A stretch of DNA of 64,000 nucleotides from Sphingomonas sp. (GTDB lineage Bacteria; Pseudomonadota; Alphaproteobacteria; Sphingomonadales; Sphingomonadaceae). Location: the NCBI GenBank assembly GCA_017418975.1, contig JAFOMG010000030.1, forward strand, positions 166,450-230,449. Direction: 5' to 3'. Shown piece after piece: positions 34,062-42,277 of this stretch (its first letter is position 1; the number at the start of each line of letters is the position of its first letter). The notes under the pieces are model-generated. The model worked only from the letters and a program-made list of their open reading frames with translations. It did not search any database and was not told the origin of the DNA. A program made the position numbers and the translations under genes.

Positions 34062-34535
34062 TCAGCGCCCCGCCAGCGCCACGAGCGCATCGCCGGTGAC
34101 GCGCTGCACGGTCCATTCCTCCATCGCCTGCGCGCCCATCGCCCGGTAGAAATCGATCGCCGGCGTGTTCCAGTCGAGCACCGCCCATTCGAAACGGCCG
34201 CAATCCCGGTCCAGCGCGATGCCGGCGAGATGCCGGAGCAGCGCCTTGCCCGCCCCCGCGCCGCGCGCGCCGGGCGTGACGTACAGATCCTCGAGATAGA
34301 TGCCGGGCTTGCCCGTCCAGGTCGAGAAATTGTGGAAGAACAGCGCGAAGCCGACGGGCCTGCCGTCCAGCTCCGCGATCAGGCTCTCGGCGACGCGGCG
34401 CGCGAACAGCGCATCGTGCAGCATCGCCTCGGTCGCCACCACGGCATCGGGCTCGCGCTCATAGACTGCGAGCTCGCGGACGAGATCGAGGATCAGCGGG
34501 ACATCGTCCGGGGCGGCGGTGCGGATGGCGATCAT
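34062..34535 (-). CDS. GNAT acetyltransferase
   Basis: A 157-residue N-acetyltransferase resembling the diamine/spermine acetyltransferase branch. Motif A is the acetyl-CoA loop RGAGAGKALLRHLAGIAL, preceded by YLEDLYVTPGAR and followed by FEWAVLDWNTPAIDFYRAMGAQ. The start overlaps the DMT exporter stop (ATGA). Substrate not known; partnership with an exporter suggests a small amine or metabolite. Confidence 0.85.
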   Translation of the reverse strand: MIAIRTAAPDDVPLILDLVRELAVYEREPDAVVATEAMLHDALFARRVAESLIAELDGRPVGFALFFHNFSTWTGKPGIYLEDLYVTPGARGAGAGKALLRHLAGIALDRDCGRFEWAVLDWNTPAIDFYRAMGAQAMEEWTVQRVTGDALVALAGR

Positions 34536-35434
34536 AACAGTGCGGGCTCCACTTCGGGCTCGGCGATGCCGGGCCGGCTGCGCGCCGCCATCCAGCATCC
34601 CGCGACGATCAGCAAGGTGCCGGCGATGGTGACCAGCGTAAGCGGCTCGCGGAAGAACAGCCATCCCATGATCGCCGCCCAGACAAAGGCGGTATATTCG
34701 ACCGTGAGCAGCACCTGCGCTTCCGCCCGCGCATAGGCCCAGGAAAGCAGCAGCAGCGAGGTGATCGCCAGCGCGGCGGCGAGCACGACCAGCGGCCATT
34801 GCCCCGCCGCCGGCGTCACCAGCAGCCAGGGCGCCGGCAGCACGAACAGGGCGAGGATGAACCAGTTCTGGAAGAAGGCGATCTCGATCGGCCCGGCCCG
34901 CTGCGCCTGGTGGCGCGCGATGACGAGGTTGACCGCGTAGAACACCGCCGACACGAGCACCGCCGCCATGCCGAGCCCCGAATCGGGCCGATGCGGCGCG
35001 CCCAGCTGGCCGGCCAGGATGATGCCGACTCCGACCAGCCCGAGCAGCGAGCCGAGGATCGAGCGCGCGCCGATCTTCTCCTTCAGGAAGATCGCGGCGA
35101 GGCCGAGCGCGATCAGCGGCGCGATGAAGGTGAGCGCGATCGCCTCGGCCAGCGGCACGCGCACGATCCCCCAGAAGAAGGCGATCGCCATCACCGCGAT
35201 CACCGCGCTGCGGACCGCATGGATCGCGAGCACGCGCCGCGCGGGCAGGCGCGGCCGGCCGAAGGCGAAGAGCGGCGTCATGATCGCCACGCCGGCGACG
35301 AGCCGCCAGAACAGCGCGGCATAGGCGCCGATGGCGATGCCAAGCTCCTTCATCACCGCGTCCATGACCGAATAGAGCGCGATGCCGGCACAGGCGGCGA
35401 GCAGGGCCGCGAGGATCGGAGTGGCACGCGCCAT
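34532..35434 (-). CDS. DMT-family (EamA) exporter
   Basis: A 300-residue transporter with ten hydrophobic helices in two EamA repeats (first AACAGIALYSVMDAVMKEL; second RHQAQRAGPIEIAFFQNWF, ending YTAFVWAAIMGWLFFREPLTLVTIAGTLLIVAGC). It likely exports a small metabolite; specificity is unknown. Starts two bases after the VapC stop and overlaps the GNAT gene at its end, forming a four-gene minus-strand string with the toxin pair. Confidence 0.88.
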   Translation of the reverse strand: MARATPILAALLAACAGIALYSVMDAVMKELGIAIGAYAALFWRLVAGVAIMTPLFAFGRPRLPARRVLAIHAVRSAVIAVMAIAFFWGIVRVPLAEAIALTFIAPLIALGLAAIFLKEKIGARSILGSLLGLVGVGIILAGQLGAPHRPDSGLGMAAVLVSAVFYAVNLVIARHQAQRAGPIEIAFFQNWFILALFVLPAPWLLVTPAAGQWPLVVLAAALAITSLLLLSWAYARAEAQVLLTVEYTAFVWAAIMGWLFFREPLTLVTIAGTLLIVAGCWMAARSRPGIAEPEVEPALL

Positions 35435-35436
35435 GG

Positions 35437-35814
35437 TCAGCGGATCATGCGGATGTCGAGGCCGATATCGGCGGACGCCATCCGGGCGTCTGCGGTGAGG
35501 ATCGGCAATGCACTGAATCTGCCTTGCGCCAGGCACGTCCGATCCCCGAGCGACAGGCCGAGATGCCTGGTGAGCGGACGCAATCTCGCAACCTCTATGG
35601 CATGCGCCTCGCGAAAGGCCTGGACGCGAACCCCATAGGAAACCGCAATCCCATATACTGCATCCGGGTCAGCGCCGCCTTCCGCCAATTTGGTGACCAC
35701 CTCGCATAGATTGACGATCGATATCTCGGCCCCGCGAACCGCGGCGGCCACCTGTTCGGTGCCCGATTCCCCGAGCATCAGAGCGAGAAGCACGGAGGCG
35801 TCAAGGACGAACAT
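35437..35814 (-). CDS. PIN-domain toxin, VapC-like
   Basis: A 125-residue PIN-domain RNase, expected to cleave RNA. Conserved acidic residues: VLDASVLLALML (Asp5), NLCEVVTKLAE (Glu), GLSLGDRTCLA (Asp) and LTADARM (Asp). Shares its first base with the antitoxin stop (TAATG), the usual coupling. Forms a VapBC-type pair with the AbrB-like gene upstream. Its target cannot be stated. Confidence 0.9.
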   Translation of the reverse strand: MFVLDASVLLALMLGESGTEQVAAAVRGAEISIVNLCEVVTKLAEGGADPDAVYGIAVSYGVRVQAFREAHAIEVARLRPLTRHLGLSLGDRTCLAQGRFSALPILTADARMASADIGLDIRMIR

Positions 35815-36059
35815 TATTCGCGTTCGGCTTCCGCACGCTTGTCGGCAATGAAATCATCCACCGTGAAAGGATGCGTGATCATCGCGCGGAGCTTCTGCTG
35901 CCCCTCCCGGATGACCTGCATATGCGTCTTGATCGCGAGCGAGCCATCGGCGGCGCGATCGAGCACCAGCACATCCCCGTCCTTGATCCCAAGCTCGCGG
36001 CGCAGCTCCGCGGGGATGACGATCTTGCCGCCGGCGATCACCTTGGCGTGATAGGTCAT
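35814..36059 (-). CDS. AbrB/SpoVT-fold antitoxin, VapB-like
   Basis: An 81-residue protein with the swapped-hairpin AbrB fold: AKVIAGGKIVIPAELRRELGIKDGDVLVL. The C-terminal Arg/Glu-rich helix (DFIADKRAEAERE) would bind and neutralise the PIN toxin. As in other systems it probably represses its own promoter upstream of 36059. One-base stop/start overlap with the toxin. Confidence 0.9.
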   Translation of the reverse strand: MTYHAKVIAGGKIVIPAELRRELGIKDGDVLVLDRAADGSLAIKTHMQVIREGQQKLRAMITHPFTVDDFIADKRAEAERE

Positions 36060-36095
36060 GTCGGGCCCTCCAGGACCTGACCTATAGCATGGGAC

Positions 36096-37220
36096 CTATT
36101 CCGCCGCCACCGCGGCGGCCTCGTTCGCCGCCTCGATCTCCGCCGCCTTGGCCTCGACCAGCTTGACGATGTGATCGAGCATGTCGGCATCGTTCACCGT
36201 GTGATCGGTGACGCCCGACAGATAGACCATGTGCTTGCCGTTGCCGCCGCCGGTGAGGCCGATATCGGTCTCGCGCGCCTCGCCCGGGCCGTTGACGACG
36301 CAGCCGAGCACCGAGAGCGAGAGCGGCGTGCGGATATGCTGAAGCCGGTCCTCCAGCGCCTGGACGGTGCGGATCACGTCGAAGCCCTGGCGCGCGCAGC
36401 TGGGGCAGGAGACGACGCGGACACCCCGGTTGCGAATGCCCAGCGCCTTGAGGATCTCGAAGCCGACGCGCACTTCCTCCTCGGGCTCGGCCGAAAGGGA
36501 CACGCGGATCGTGTCGCCGATGCCGAACCATAGCAGCGAGCCGATGCCGATCGCCGACTTCACCGTGCCGCCGACAAAGCCGCCCGCCTCGGTGATGCCC
36601 AGGTGCAGCGGGCAATCCACCGCATCGGCGAGCTGCTGATATGCGGCGACGGCGAGGAACACGTCGGACGCCTTCACCGCCACCTTGAATTCGTGGAAGT
36701 CGCGGTCCTGGAGCAGCTTGATATGGTCGAGCGCCGATTCGACCAGCGCCTCGGGACAGGGCTCGCCATATTTCTCGAGCAGGTCCTTCTCGAGGCTGCC
36801 GGCGTTCACACCGATGCGGATCGCGCAGCCATTGGCCTTGGCGGCGTTGACGACTTCGTTAACCCGGTCCGCGCTGCCGATATTGCCCGGGTTGATGCGC
36901 AGGCAGGCGGCACCGGCATCGGCAGCTTCCAGGGCACGCTTATAGTGGAAATGGATGTCCGCGACGATCGGCACGCGCGCGGCGCGGACGATCTGCTTCA
37001 GCGCCGCGGTCGATTCGACGTCGGGGCAGGAGACGCGGATGATGTCGACCCCGGCATCCTCGCAGCGGCGGATCTGGTCGATGGTCGCGCGCGCATCGGA
37101 CGTTGCGGTGTTGGTCATGGTCTGCACCGTCACCGGCGCATCGCCGCCAACCGGGACATTGCCCACCATGATCTGACGGCTGGGCCGCCGGACGATATCG
37201 CGCCAGGGACGTACGGACAT
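36096..37220 (-). CDS. ispG: 4-hydroxy-3-methylbut-2-en-1-yl diphosphate synthase
   Basis: A 374-residue iron-sulfur enzyme of the methylerythritol-phosphate isoprenoid pathway, converting MEcPP to HMBPP. Cluster ligands: Cys-x2-Cys in [12 protein letters not shown] and Cys in [17 protein letters not shown] with the following Glu. TIM-barrel motifs [23 protein letters not shown] and RINPGNIG are intact. The short alphaproteobacterial form. The start at 37220 (MSVRPW) is favoured over 37229; no strong ribosome site at either. Confidence 0.95.
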   Translation of the reverse strand: MSVRPWRDIVRRPSRQIMVGNVPVGGDAPVTVQTMTNTATSDARATIDQIRRCEDAGVDIIRVSCPDVESTAALKQIVRAARVPIVADIHFHYKRALEAADAGAACLRINPGNIGSADRVNEVVNAAKANGCAIRIGVNAGSLEKDLLEKYGEPCPEALVESALDHIKLLQDRDFHEFKVAVKASDVFLAVAAYQQLADAVDCPLHLGITEAGGFVGGTVKSAIGIGSLLWFGIGDTIRVSLSAEPEEEVRVGFEILKALGIRNRGVRVVSCPSCARQGFDVIRTVQALEDRLQHIRTPLSLSVLGCVVNGPGEARETDIGLTGGGNGKHMVYLSGVTDHTVNDADMLDHIVKLVEAKAAEIEAANEAAAVAAE

Positions 37221-37323
37221 GGGGGCCATATACGCCCGCCCCGCGCGCGCGCCAACCCGGCGCGGTTTACGCGATGCTAAGAGGCGCGGTGCTATTTCTC
37301 CGGTTCGTTTCCAGGATCAAGGC

Positions 37324-38592
37324 TTGCACGCGTTGCGGCACGACTCACAATTTGCTGCCGCGCCGCGCACCAGCCAGCGCCATTACGGCATGGACTGGCT
37401 GCGCATCGCCGCCTTCGCGCTGCTGATCCTCTATCACATCGCCATGGCCTTCTCGCCCTGGGACTGGGTGATCAAGACCAACTATGCCTTTGGCTGGCTG
37501 ATCCCGCCCATGGCGCTGCTGACGCCCTGGCGCCTGCCGCTGCTCTTCGCCGTCTCTGGCTATGCCTCGCGCAAGCTGTTCGACCGGTCGGCCGGCGCGC
37601 GCGACTTCGCGCGCTCGCGCGCGGTGCGGCTGCTGGTGCCGCTCGCCTTCGGCATGGTCGCGCTGGTGCCGCTCGAGATGTGGGTGCGGGTGATGGAGAA
37701 TGGCTATCCGCACGGCTATCTCCATTTCTGGGCGCTCGACTATTGGCGCTCGGGCGATTTCTGGGGCCGCGAATTCCCCAGCTGGGAGCATCTGTGGTTC
37801 GTCGCCTATCTCGCCGCCTATACGCTGCTGCTCGCGGGCGTGCTGGCGCTGGGCGGCAACCGGGCCGTGCGCGCGATCGGCGCGGCGGCGGACTGGCTCG
37901 CGGTGGGGCACAGGCTGCTCTGGGTGCCGGTGGCAGCGCTCGCGACGGCGCGGCTGGCGCTGCTGTTCGTCGCGCCCGAGCGCCAGGGGCTGCTGCGCGA
38001 CTGGGGCGGCCATGCCCAATATGTCCCGATCTTCCTGTTCGGCTTCGCCCTGGCCGGTGCGCCGCGGCTATGGCCGGCGGTGGCGCGCAGCTGGAAGCCC
38101 GCGGCGGCGATGGCGGCGATGGCCGGCGCGGTGATCGTCACCGTCGAGCTGCTATGGCCCGGCACCCAGGTGCCGCCGCACGACGTGATGGCGCTCGACC
38201 GGGCCGCGCGCACCGCCATGGCCTGGGGCATGATCCTCGCGCTGTTCCATATCGCCGAGACGCGCTGGAACCATGACCACCGGCTGCGCAAGCCGCTCGC
38301 CGAGGCGGTGTTCCCCTTCTACATCGTCCACCATCCCGCGATCGTGCTGATCGCCTGGTATTCGCTGCCCCTGGGGCTGAGCGCGCCCGCCGAGTTCGCG
38401 CTGCTGCTCGGCGGCACCGGCGCCGTGTGCGCGGCGACCTATCTGATCGGCCGGCGCATCGCCTGGCTGCGGCCGCTGATCGGCCTATCCCAGGTTCGCC
38501 CGGAAGCGCCGGCTGCCGCGCAGCGTGGTGCCGTCGGCGAGCGTGACGACGAAGTCGCCGCTGCGATCGGTCTCGACACGCCGCGCCGCTGA
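37324..38592 (+). CDS. Acyltransferase-3 / OpgC-like membrane protein (copy 1)
   Basis: A 422-residue polytopic membrane protein with about ten helices, of the acyltransferase-3 family that O-acylates cell-surface carbohydrates or glucans. Start chosen as TTG 37324, because the paralogue at 39405 aligns from RHYGMDWLRI, which lies upstream of the first ATG (37390); AGGATCAAGG precedes the TTG. Catalytic-type His is in RIAAFALLILYHIAM. Core motif WEHLWFVAYL. The last 36 residues are encoded antisense to the LytTR gene end. Confidence 0.82.
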   Translation: MHALRHDSQFAAAPRTSQRHYGMDWLRIAAFALLILYHIAMAFSPWDWVIKTNYAFGWLIPPMALLTPWRLPLLFAVSGYASRKLFDRSAGARDFARSRAVRLLVPLAFGMVALVPLEMWVRVMENGYPHGYLHFWALDYWRSGDFWGREFPSWEHLWFVAYLAAYTLLLAGVLALGGNRAVRAIGAAADWLAVGHRLLWVPVAALATARLALLFVAPERQGLLRDWGGHAQYVPIFLFGFALAGAPRLWPAVARSWKPAAAMAAMAGAVIVTVELLWPGTQVPPHDVMALDRAARTAMAWGMILALFHIAETRWNHDHRLRKPLAEAVFPFYIVHHPAIVLIAWYSLPLGLSAPAEFALLLGGTGAVCAATYLIGRRIAWLRPLIGLSQVRPEAPAAAQRGAVGERDDEVAAAIGLDTPRR

Positions 38593-39318
38593 GGCGCGCA
38601 CGATCCGCCCGCGATGGATGCGGACGAAGCCCGGGCCCAGTTCCTCCGCAAGCGCGGCCAGCGTCGAGCGATGCAGCAGGGTGCGGCCGCTCCAGGCGAT
38701 CTCGACATAGTTGCCGGCCGACGCCGCCCAGTCGATCGCGTCGATCGGCACCCGGTGCATCACATTGCCGTCGGGCACGAGCAGGACCCGCTCCTCGCGC
38801 GCAGCCGGCGCGGGCTCGCGGCGCGCCAGCCACCATGTCGCCACGGCCATGAAGGCGGCGAGCAGCAGATAGGCCACTGCGTCCTTGCGATATTCGTAGA
38901 CGAACCGATCGAGCGCCCCGCCGTAGCGATAGCGCTCGCCCCACAGCGCATAGACGCCGAGCCGGATCGCGATCATGCCGGCGACATGGATCGCCGAAAG
39001 CGGCACCGTCGCCGCGGCATGGGCAAGCACCGCCCAGCCCCATGCGACGCGCGGCGGGCGGATCCTGGCCACCAGCCAGCCGATCGCGGGGAGCAGCGCC
39101 ACCCACATGGCGACGCTGCTCAGCTCCCACAGCCAGACATGGGCAGGCCGCTCGACCAGGCCGGCGCGCGCGAGATCGGCGCGCGAGCTTTCGACATTGG
39201 CGAAGGACTGGACCAGCACGAATCCCAGGAAGGCCAGGGCGAGCAGCGCGAGCTTGCGCCGACGCTCGCCGCTCGCCCCGCCCTGCCCGCCGCTTGTCCC
39301 TGCCGCCTTTTCGTCCAT
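38485..39318 (-). CDS. LytTR DNA-binding membrane protein
   Basis: A 277-residue protein with three to four transmembrane helices in the first 150 residues (ALLALAFLGFVLVQS, SSVAMWVALLPAIGWLV, AVAYLLLAAFMAVATWWLA) and a C-terminal LytTR domain (VMHRVPIDAIDWAASAGNYVEIAWSG, FVRIHRGRIVRASAARRVE). It lacks a receiver domain, so it is a one-component membrane-tethered regulator. Divergent from acyltransferase copy 2 and convergent with copy 1, so both acyltransferase genes are candidate targets. Confidence 0.85.
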   Translation of the reverse strand: MDEKAAGTSGGQGGASGERRRKLALLALAFLGFVLVQSFANVESSRADLARAGLVERPAHVWLWELSSVAMWVALLPAIGWLVARIRPPRVAWGWAVLAHAAATVPLSAIHVAGMIAIRLGVYALWGERYRYGGALDRFVYEYRKDAVAYLLLAAFMAVATWWLARREPAPAAREERVLLVPDGNVMHRVPIDAIDWAASAGNYVEIAWSGRTLLHRSTLAALAEELGPGFVRIHRGRIVRASAARRVETDRSGDFVVTLADGTTLRGSRRFRANLG

Positions 39319-39404
39319 CCCTGCCGACCCGCCGCTTCTCCCTCCTCGATACCGGCGCCCGGGGCCGCCCGCTAGCCATTCGCCGTCATCAAGGAGTTCG
39401 AGGG

Positions 39405-40574
39405 ATGGAACGGCACTACGGAATGGACTGGCTGCGGATCGGGGCGTTCGCGATCCTGATCCTCTATCATGTGGGCATGGTCTTCGTGCCCTGGGGCTAT
39501 CATGTGAAGACCGCCGCGCCGGCGGACTGGGTGGCGATCCCGATGCTGCTGCCCAATGCCTGGCGGCTGATGCTGCTCTTCCTCGTCTCGGGCTTCGCCA
39601 GCCGGATGCTGCTCGCCAAGTCGCCGGGCGTCGGGCGCTTCCTGGCCAATCGCAATGCGCGCCTGCTGCTGCCGCTCGCCTTCGGCATGGCGGTGGTGGT
39701 GCCGCCGCAGAGCTGGGTCGAGCTGGTCGGCCAGCATGGCTATGCGCACGATTATCCCTGGTTCTGGGCGCGCGACTATTTCCGCTTCGGCCGGCTCGAC
39801 GGCATCCTGCTGCCGACCTGGAACCATCTGTGGTTCGTCGCCTATCTCTGGATCTACACGCTGGCGCTCGGCGCGCTGCTGACGCTGCGGCTCGACCTGC
39901 AGAAGGGCTTCGACCGGCTGTTCGGCGGCGCCGGCGCGCTGTGGGTGCCGCTCGCCTGGCTGCTAATCTTCCAGGTGCTGCTGTTCCGCCGCGGCGAGGA
40001 GACGCACGACCTGATCGGCGACGGCATCGCGCACCTCGCCTATTTCCCCGCCTTCCTGTTCGGCTTCGGCCTGGCGGGCTCGCGCGTGACAATGGCGGCA
40101 TTCGCGCGGCTGTGGCTGCCCTGCGCGGGGCTGGCGCTGGCGAGCTACGCAGTGGTTGCCGGCGTCGAGGCCGCCTATCCCGGCTTCGCGATGCCCGGCC
40201 GGGCGATCGCCGAGCTGTTCCGCGTCGCCCGCGAAGTGCAGACCTGGGCGAGCATCGCCGCGCTGATCGGCCTGGCCGAGCGCTTCCTCAACCATGACCA
40301 CAAATGGCGCGCGATGCTGACCGAGGCGGTGTTCCCCTTCTACATCATCCACCAGACCGCGATCGTGCTGGGCGAGCACTGGCTGCTGCCGCTGCACCTC
40401 CATCCCGCCGCCGAGTTCGCGATCCTGGTCGCCGGCACCTGGGGCGCCTGCTGGGCCTTCTATCTCGCCGGCCGCGAGATCGACTGGCTCCGCCCGCTGA
40501 TCGGGCTGCGCCCCCGGCTGGCCAAGCCCGCCCGTTCTGCTAGGGAAGCGGCATCTGCCAGCGGAGTTGCCTGA
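39405..40574 (+). CDS. Acyltransferase-3 / OpgC-like membrane protein (copy 2)
   Basis: A 389-residue paralogue of the gene at 37324; shared features include RHYGMDWLRI, ILYHxxMxFxPW, NHLWFVAYL and FPFYI(I/V)H. Ten or so membrane helices. AAGGAG at 39391-39396 gives good spacing to the ATG at 39405. The stop TGA overlaps the S1/P1 nuclease start by one base. Probably modifies an envelope polysaccharide with an acyl group. Confidence 0.88.
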   Translation: MERHYGMDWLRIGAFAILILYHVGMVFVPWGYHVKTAAPADWVAIPMLLPNAWRLMLLFLVSGFASRMLLAKSPGVGRFLANRNARLLLPLAFGMAVVVPPQSWVELVGQHGYAHDYPWFWARDYFRFGRLDGILLPTWNHLWFVAYLWIYTLALGALLTLRLDLQKGFDRLFGGAGALWVPLAWLLIFQVLLFRRGEETHDLIGDGIAHLAYFPAFLFGFGLAGSRVTMAAFARLWLPCAGLALASYAVVAGVEAAYPGFAMPGRAIAELFRVAREVQTWASIAALIGLAERFLNHDHKWRAMLTEAVFPFYIIHQTAIVLGEHWLLPLHLHPAAEFAILVAGTWGACWAFYLAGREIDWLRPLIGLRPRLAKPARSAREAASASGVA

Positions 40575-41410
40575 TGCGCCTTCTTCTCGTCCTTGCGGCC
40601 CTGTTCGGGTTCGCCGCGCCTGCCAATGCCTATTGGGAATATGGCCATCAGACCGTCGCCGCGATCGCCTGGCGCAACGTGACTCCGGCCACCCGCGCGA
40701 AGATCGGCCAGCTGCTCCGCCACACCGACCTACTGAAGACCGAGGGCTGCCCCGCGACCAATATCGAGGAAGCCTCGGTCTGGGCCGATTGCATCAAGAA
40801 GCTGGGCAGCGACTGGCGCTACGCGTCGGTCTGGCATTATCAGGACGCGGACGTCTGCAAGCCGTTCGACGTGACCGCCGAGTGCAAGGACGGCAATTGC
40901 GTCTCCGCCCAGATCGAGCGCGACGTGAAAATCCTCAAGGACCGCAAGGCGCCGCAGGTCGAGCGAGTGAAGGCACTGCTCTTCCTCGTCCATTTCGTCG
41001 GCGATATCGGCCAGCCGCTCCACGGCGCCGAGCACGACCATGACGCCGGCGGCAACAAGGCGATGGTGAGCTATGGCATCTACACCACCGACCGGCTGAA
41101 CCTCCACTCGGTGTGGGACGGGCTGCTCGCCGAGCGCGCGATCACCTCGGGCCCCGACATCGTCCGCACCTATAGCCGCAAGGACCGCGCCGCGCTGGGC
41201 GGCGGCACCGTCCAGGACTGGGGCAAGGACAGCTGGGAGCTGGCCAAAACCGTCTATGCCGACCTGAACGGCGGCGATACCTGCAAGCCGATCACCGGCC
41301 GCGTCGCGATCAGCGAGGCGATGATCGAGAAATGGGTGCCCGAAGCGCGGACCCAGGTGATCAAGGGCGGCCTGCGCCTCGCCCGGCTGCTCGACGAGGC
41401 ATTGGGCTAA
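40574..41410 (+). CDS. Exported S1/P1-type nuclease
   Basis: A 278-residue zinc nuclease or phospholipase-C-like enzyme that degrades single-stranded nucleic acids in the periplasm or outside. Signal peptide MRLLLVLAALFGFAAPANA, after which the mature protein starts with the zinc-binding YW-x-GH (YWEYGHQTVA). Other ligands: HYQD, FLVHFVGDIGQPLHGAEHDHDAGGN and NLHSVWDG. Shares one base with the acyltransferase stop (TGATG). The mature protein contains two Cys pairs. Confidence 0.9.
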   Translation: MRLLLVLAALFGFAAPANAYWEYGHQTVAAIAWRNVTPATRAKIGQLLRHTDLLKTEGCPATNIEEASVWADCIKKLGSDWRYASVWHYQDADVCKPFDVTAECKDGNCVSAQIERDVKILKDRKAPQVERVKALLFLVHFVGDIGQPLHGAEHDHDAGGNKAMVSYGIYTTDRLNLHSVWDGLLAERAITSGPDIVRTYSRKDRAALGGGTVQDWGKDSWELAKTVYADLNGGDTCKPITGRVAISEAMIEKWVPEARTQVIKGGLRLARLLDEALG

Positions 41411-41679
41411 TCGTCATTTCCCCACCGGAAGCGCCAGTCGCCGTCCGTCTTGACGGCGACCAGCCAGAGAAAGACCGCGATCAGCGGCACCAGCAGCACC
41501 AGCCACAACCGCTCCCGGTGCACGGCGAAATTGACGATCAGCCCGGCGGCGGCGCCAAAGGCCAGGGTCGCGGCCCAGCCTTGCCAGGTGACGGGGGTGG
41601 CGCCGAAGCCGAAGCGCTTGGGCCGGAACCAATAGCCCGGACGGACGGCGCCGGCCGTGCGGAAGCGGTCGCCGATCAT
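41407..41679 (-). CDS. Small membrane protein B of the SPFH operon
   Basis: A 90-residue protein with two hydrophobic helices (GWAATLAFGAAAGLIVNFAV and LWLVLLVPLIAVFLWLVAV). A motif YWFRPKRFGFGATPVTWQGW resembles WFVRTRRGISYNIMPCTRQGW of the 90-residue protein at 41777-42049, so the two are paralogues. The start overlaps the stop of the 33-codon gene upstream (ATGA). Its stop overlaps the convergent S1/P1 nuclease stop. Function unknown. Confidence 0.75.
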   Translation of the reverse strand: MIGDRFRTAGAVRPGYWFRPKRFGFGATPVTWQGWAATLAFGAAAGLIVNFAVHRERLWLVLLVPLIAVFLWLVAVKTDGDWRFRWGNDD

Positions 41680-41777
41680 CGGGCGGTCGCCACGACGATG
41701 CCGGCGAGCAACGCGATACCGGCGGCGGCGAGAAGGACCGGCAGCCGCCCGCGGCCGGGGTGAAGGGCAAGGAACAT
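41676..41777 (-). CDS. 33-residue single-helix membrane peptide
   Basis: A 33-codon frame between the two 90-residue paralogues: ATG at 41777, stop at 41676. The product has a basic start (FLALHPGRGRLP) followed by one hydrophobic helix (VLLAAAGIALLAGIVVA). AAGGAAG lies upstream at good spacing, and both ends overlap neighbouring genes (TGATG and ATGA). These features make it a likely real gene, too short for most gene finders. Confidence 0.7.
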   Translation of the reverse strand: MFLALHPGRGRLPVLLAAAGIALLAGIVVATAR

Positions 41778-42049
41778 CAGTCACTTCCTTTCTGGCTATC
41801 GTCGATCGCGGGCGACGAGGTGCGCCAGGCGACAAGGGCGAACAACAAGGTGGCGGCGGGAAGGAGGATCAGCCAGGCCGCGACATGGACCGGACTGGAC
41901 GGATCGATGACCGGCGCAATCAGCAGCACGAACAGGCAATAGGCAGCGGTCACCGCCCAGCCCTGCCGCGTGCACGGCATGATGTTGTAGCTGATGCCCC
42001 GGCGAGTGCGCACGAACCAGGCATCGGCACGTTGCGGCCGCGCGGCCAT
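41777..42049 (-). CDS. Small membrane protein A of the SPFH operon
   Basis: A 90-residue protein with two hydrophobic helices (GWAVTAAYCLFVLLIAPVI and VAAWLILLPAATLLFALVAW), paralogous to the protein at 41407-41679 through the WFVRxRRGI...QGW motif before the first helix. GAGGAATAGC precedes the ATG, and the regulator stop lies one base upstream. Stop and next start overlap (TGATG). Function unknown; likely inserted beside the SPFH protein. Confidence 0.75.
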   Translation of the reverse strand: MAARPQRADAWFVRTRRGISYNIMPCTRQGWAVTAAYCLFVLLIAPVIDPSSPVHVAAWLILLPAATLLFALVAWRTSSPAIDDSQKGSD

Positions 42050-42050
42050 G

Positions 42051-42260
42051 CTATTCCTCCCTCGCCTTGGGGGGCCGCCCGCGCTTGGGGCGCACCGGCT
42101 CCGCCAGCTTCACCCCGCGCCGCGCCAGCGCCTCGCGCAACAGGCACTCGACCTGGGCATTGACGCTCCTCAGGTCGCTCGCCGCCGAGCGCTCGATCGC
42201 CGCGTACAGGGCGGGATCGAGGCGCAGCGGAAAGGCTTTCTTCTGCGGCGGCTGGGACAC
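42051..42260 (-). CDS. Ribbon-helix-helix protein with AT-hook-like tail
   Basis: A 69-residue Arc/HicB-type DNA-binding protein. FPLRLDPALYAAIERSAASDLRSVNAQVECLLREAL gives strand, helix, helix of the ribbon-helix-helix fold, and the tail has PKRGRPPK, with the GRP core of an AT-hook. No toxin is adjacent, so it is more likely a regulator of this operon than an antitoxin; databases often label such proteins HicB antitoxin. Lies 17 bases after the SPFH gene. Confidence 0.82.
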   Translation of the reverse strand: MSQPPQKKAFPLRLDPALYAAIERSAASDLRSVNAQVECLLREALARRGVKLAEPVRPKRGRPPKAREE

Positions 42261-42277
42261 GGGCTACGCCTTGCGCA

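Noticed and set aside
42051-42260. The 69-residue protein as a HicB antitoxin
   Set aside because: There is no HicA-type toxin next to it, and the genes that follow are small membrane proteins; a regulator role fits better.
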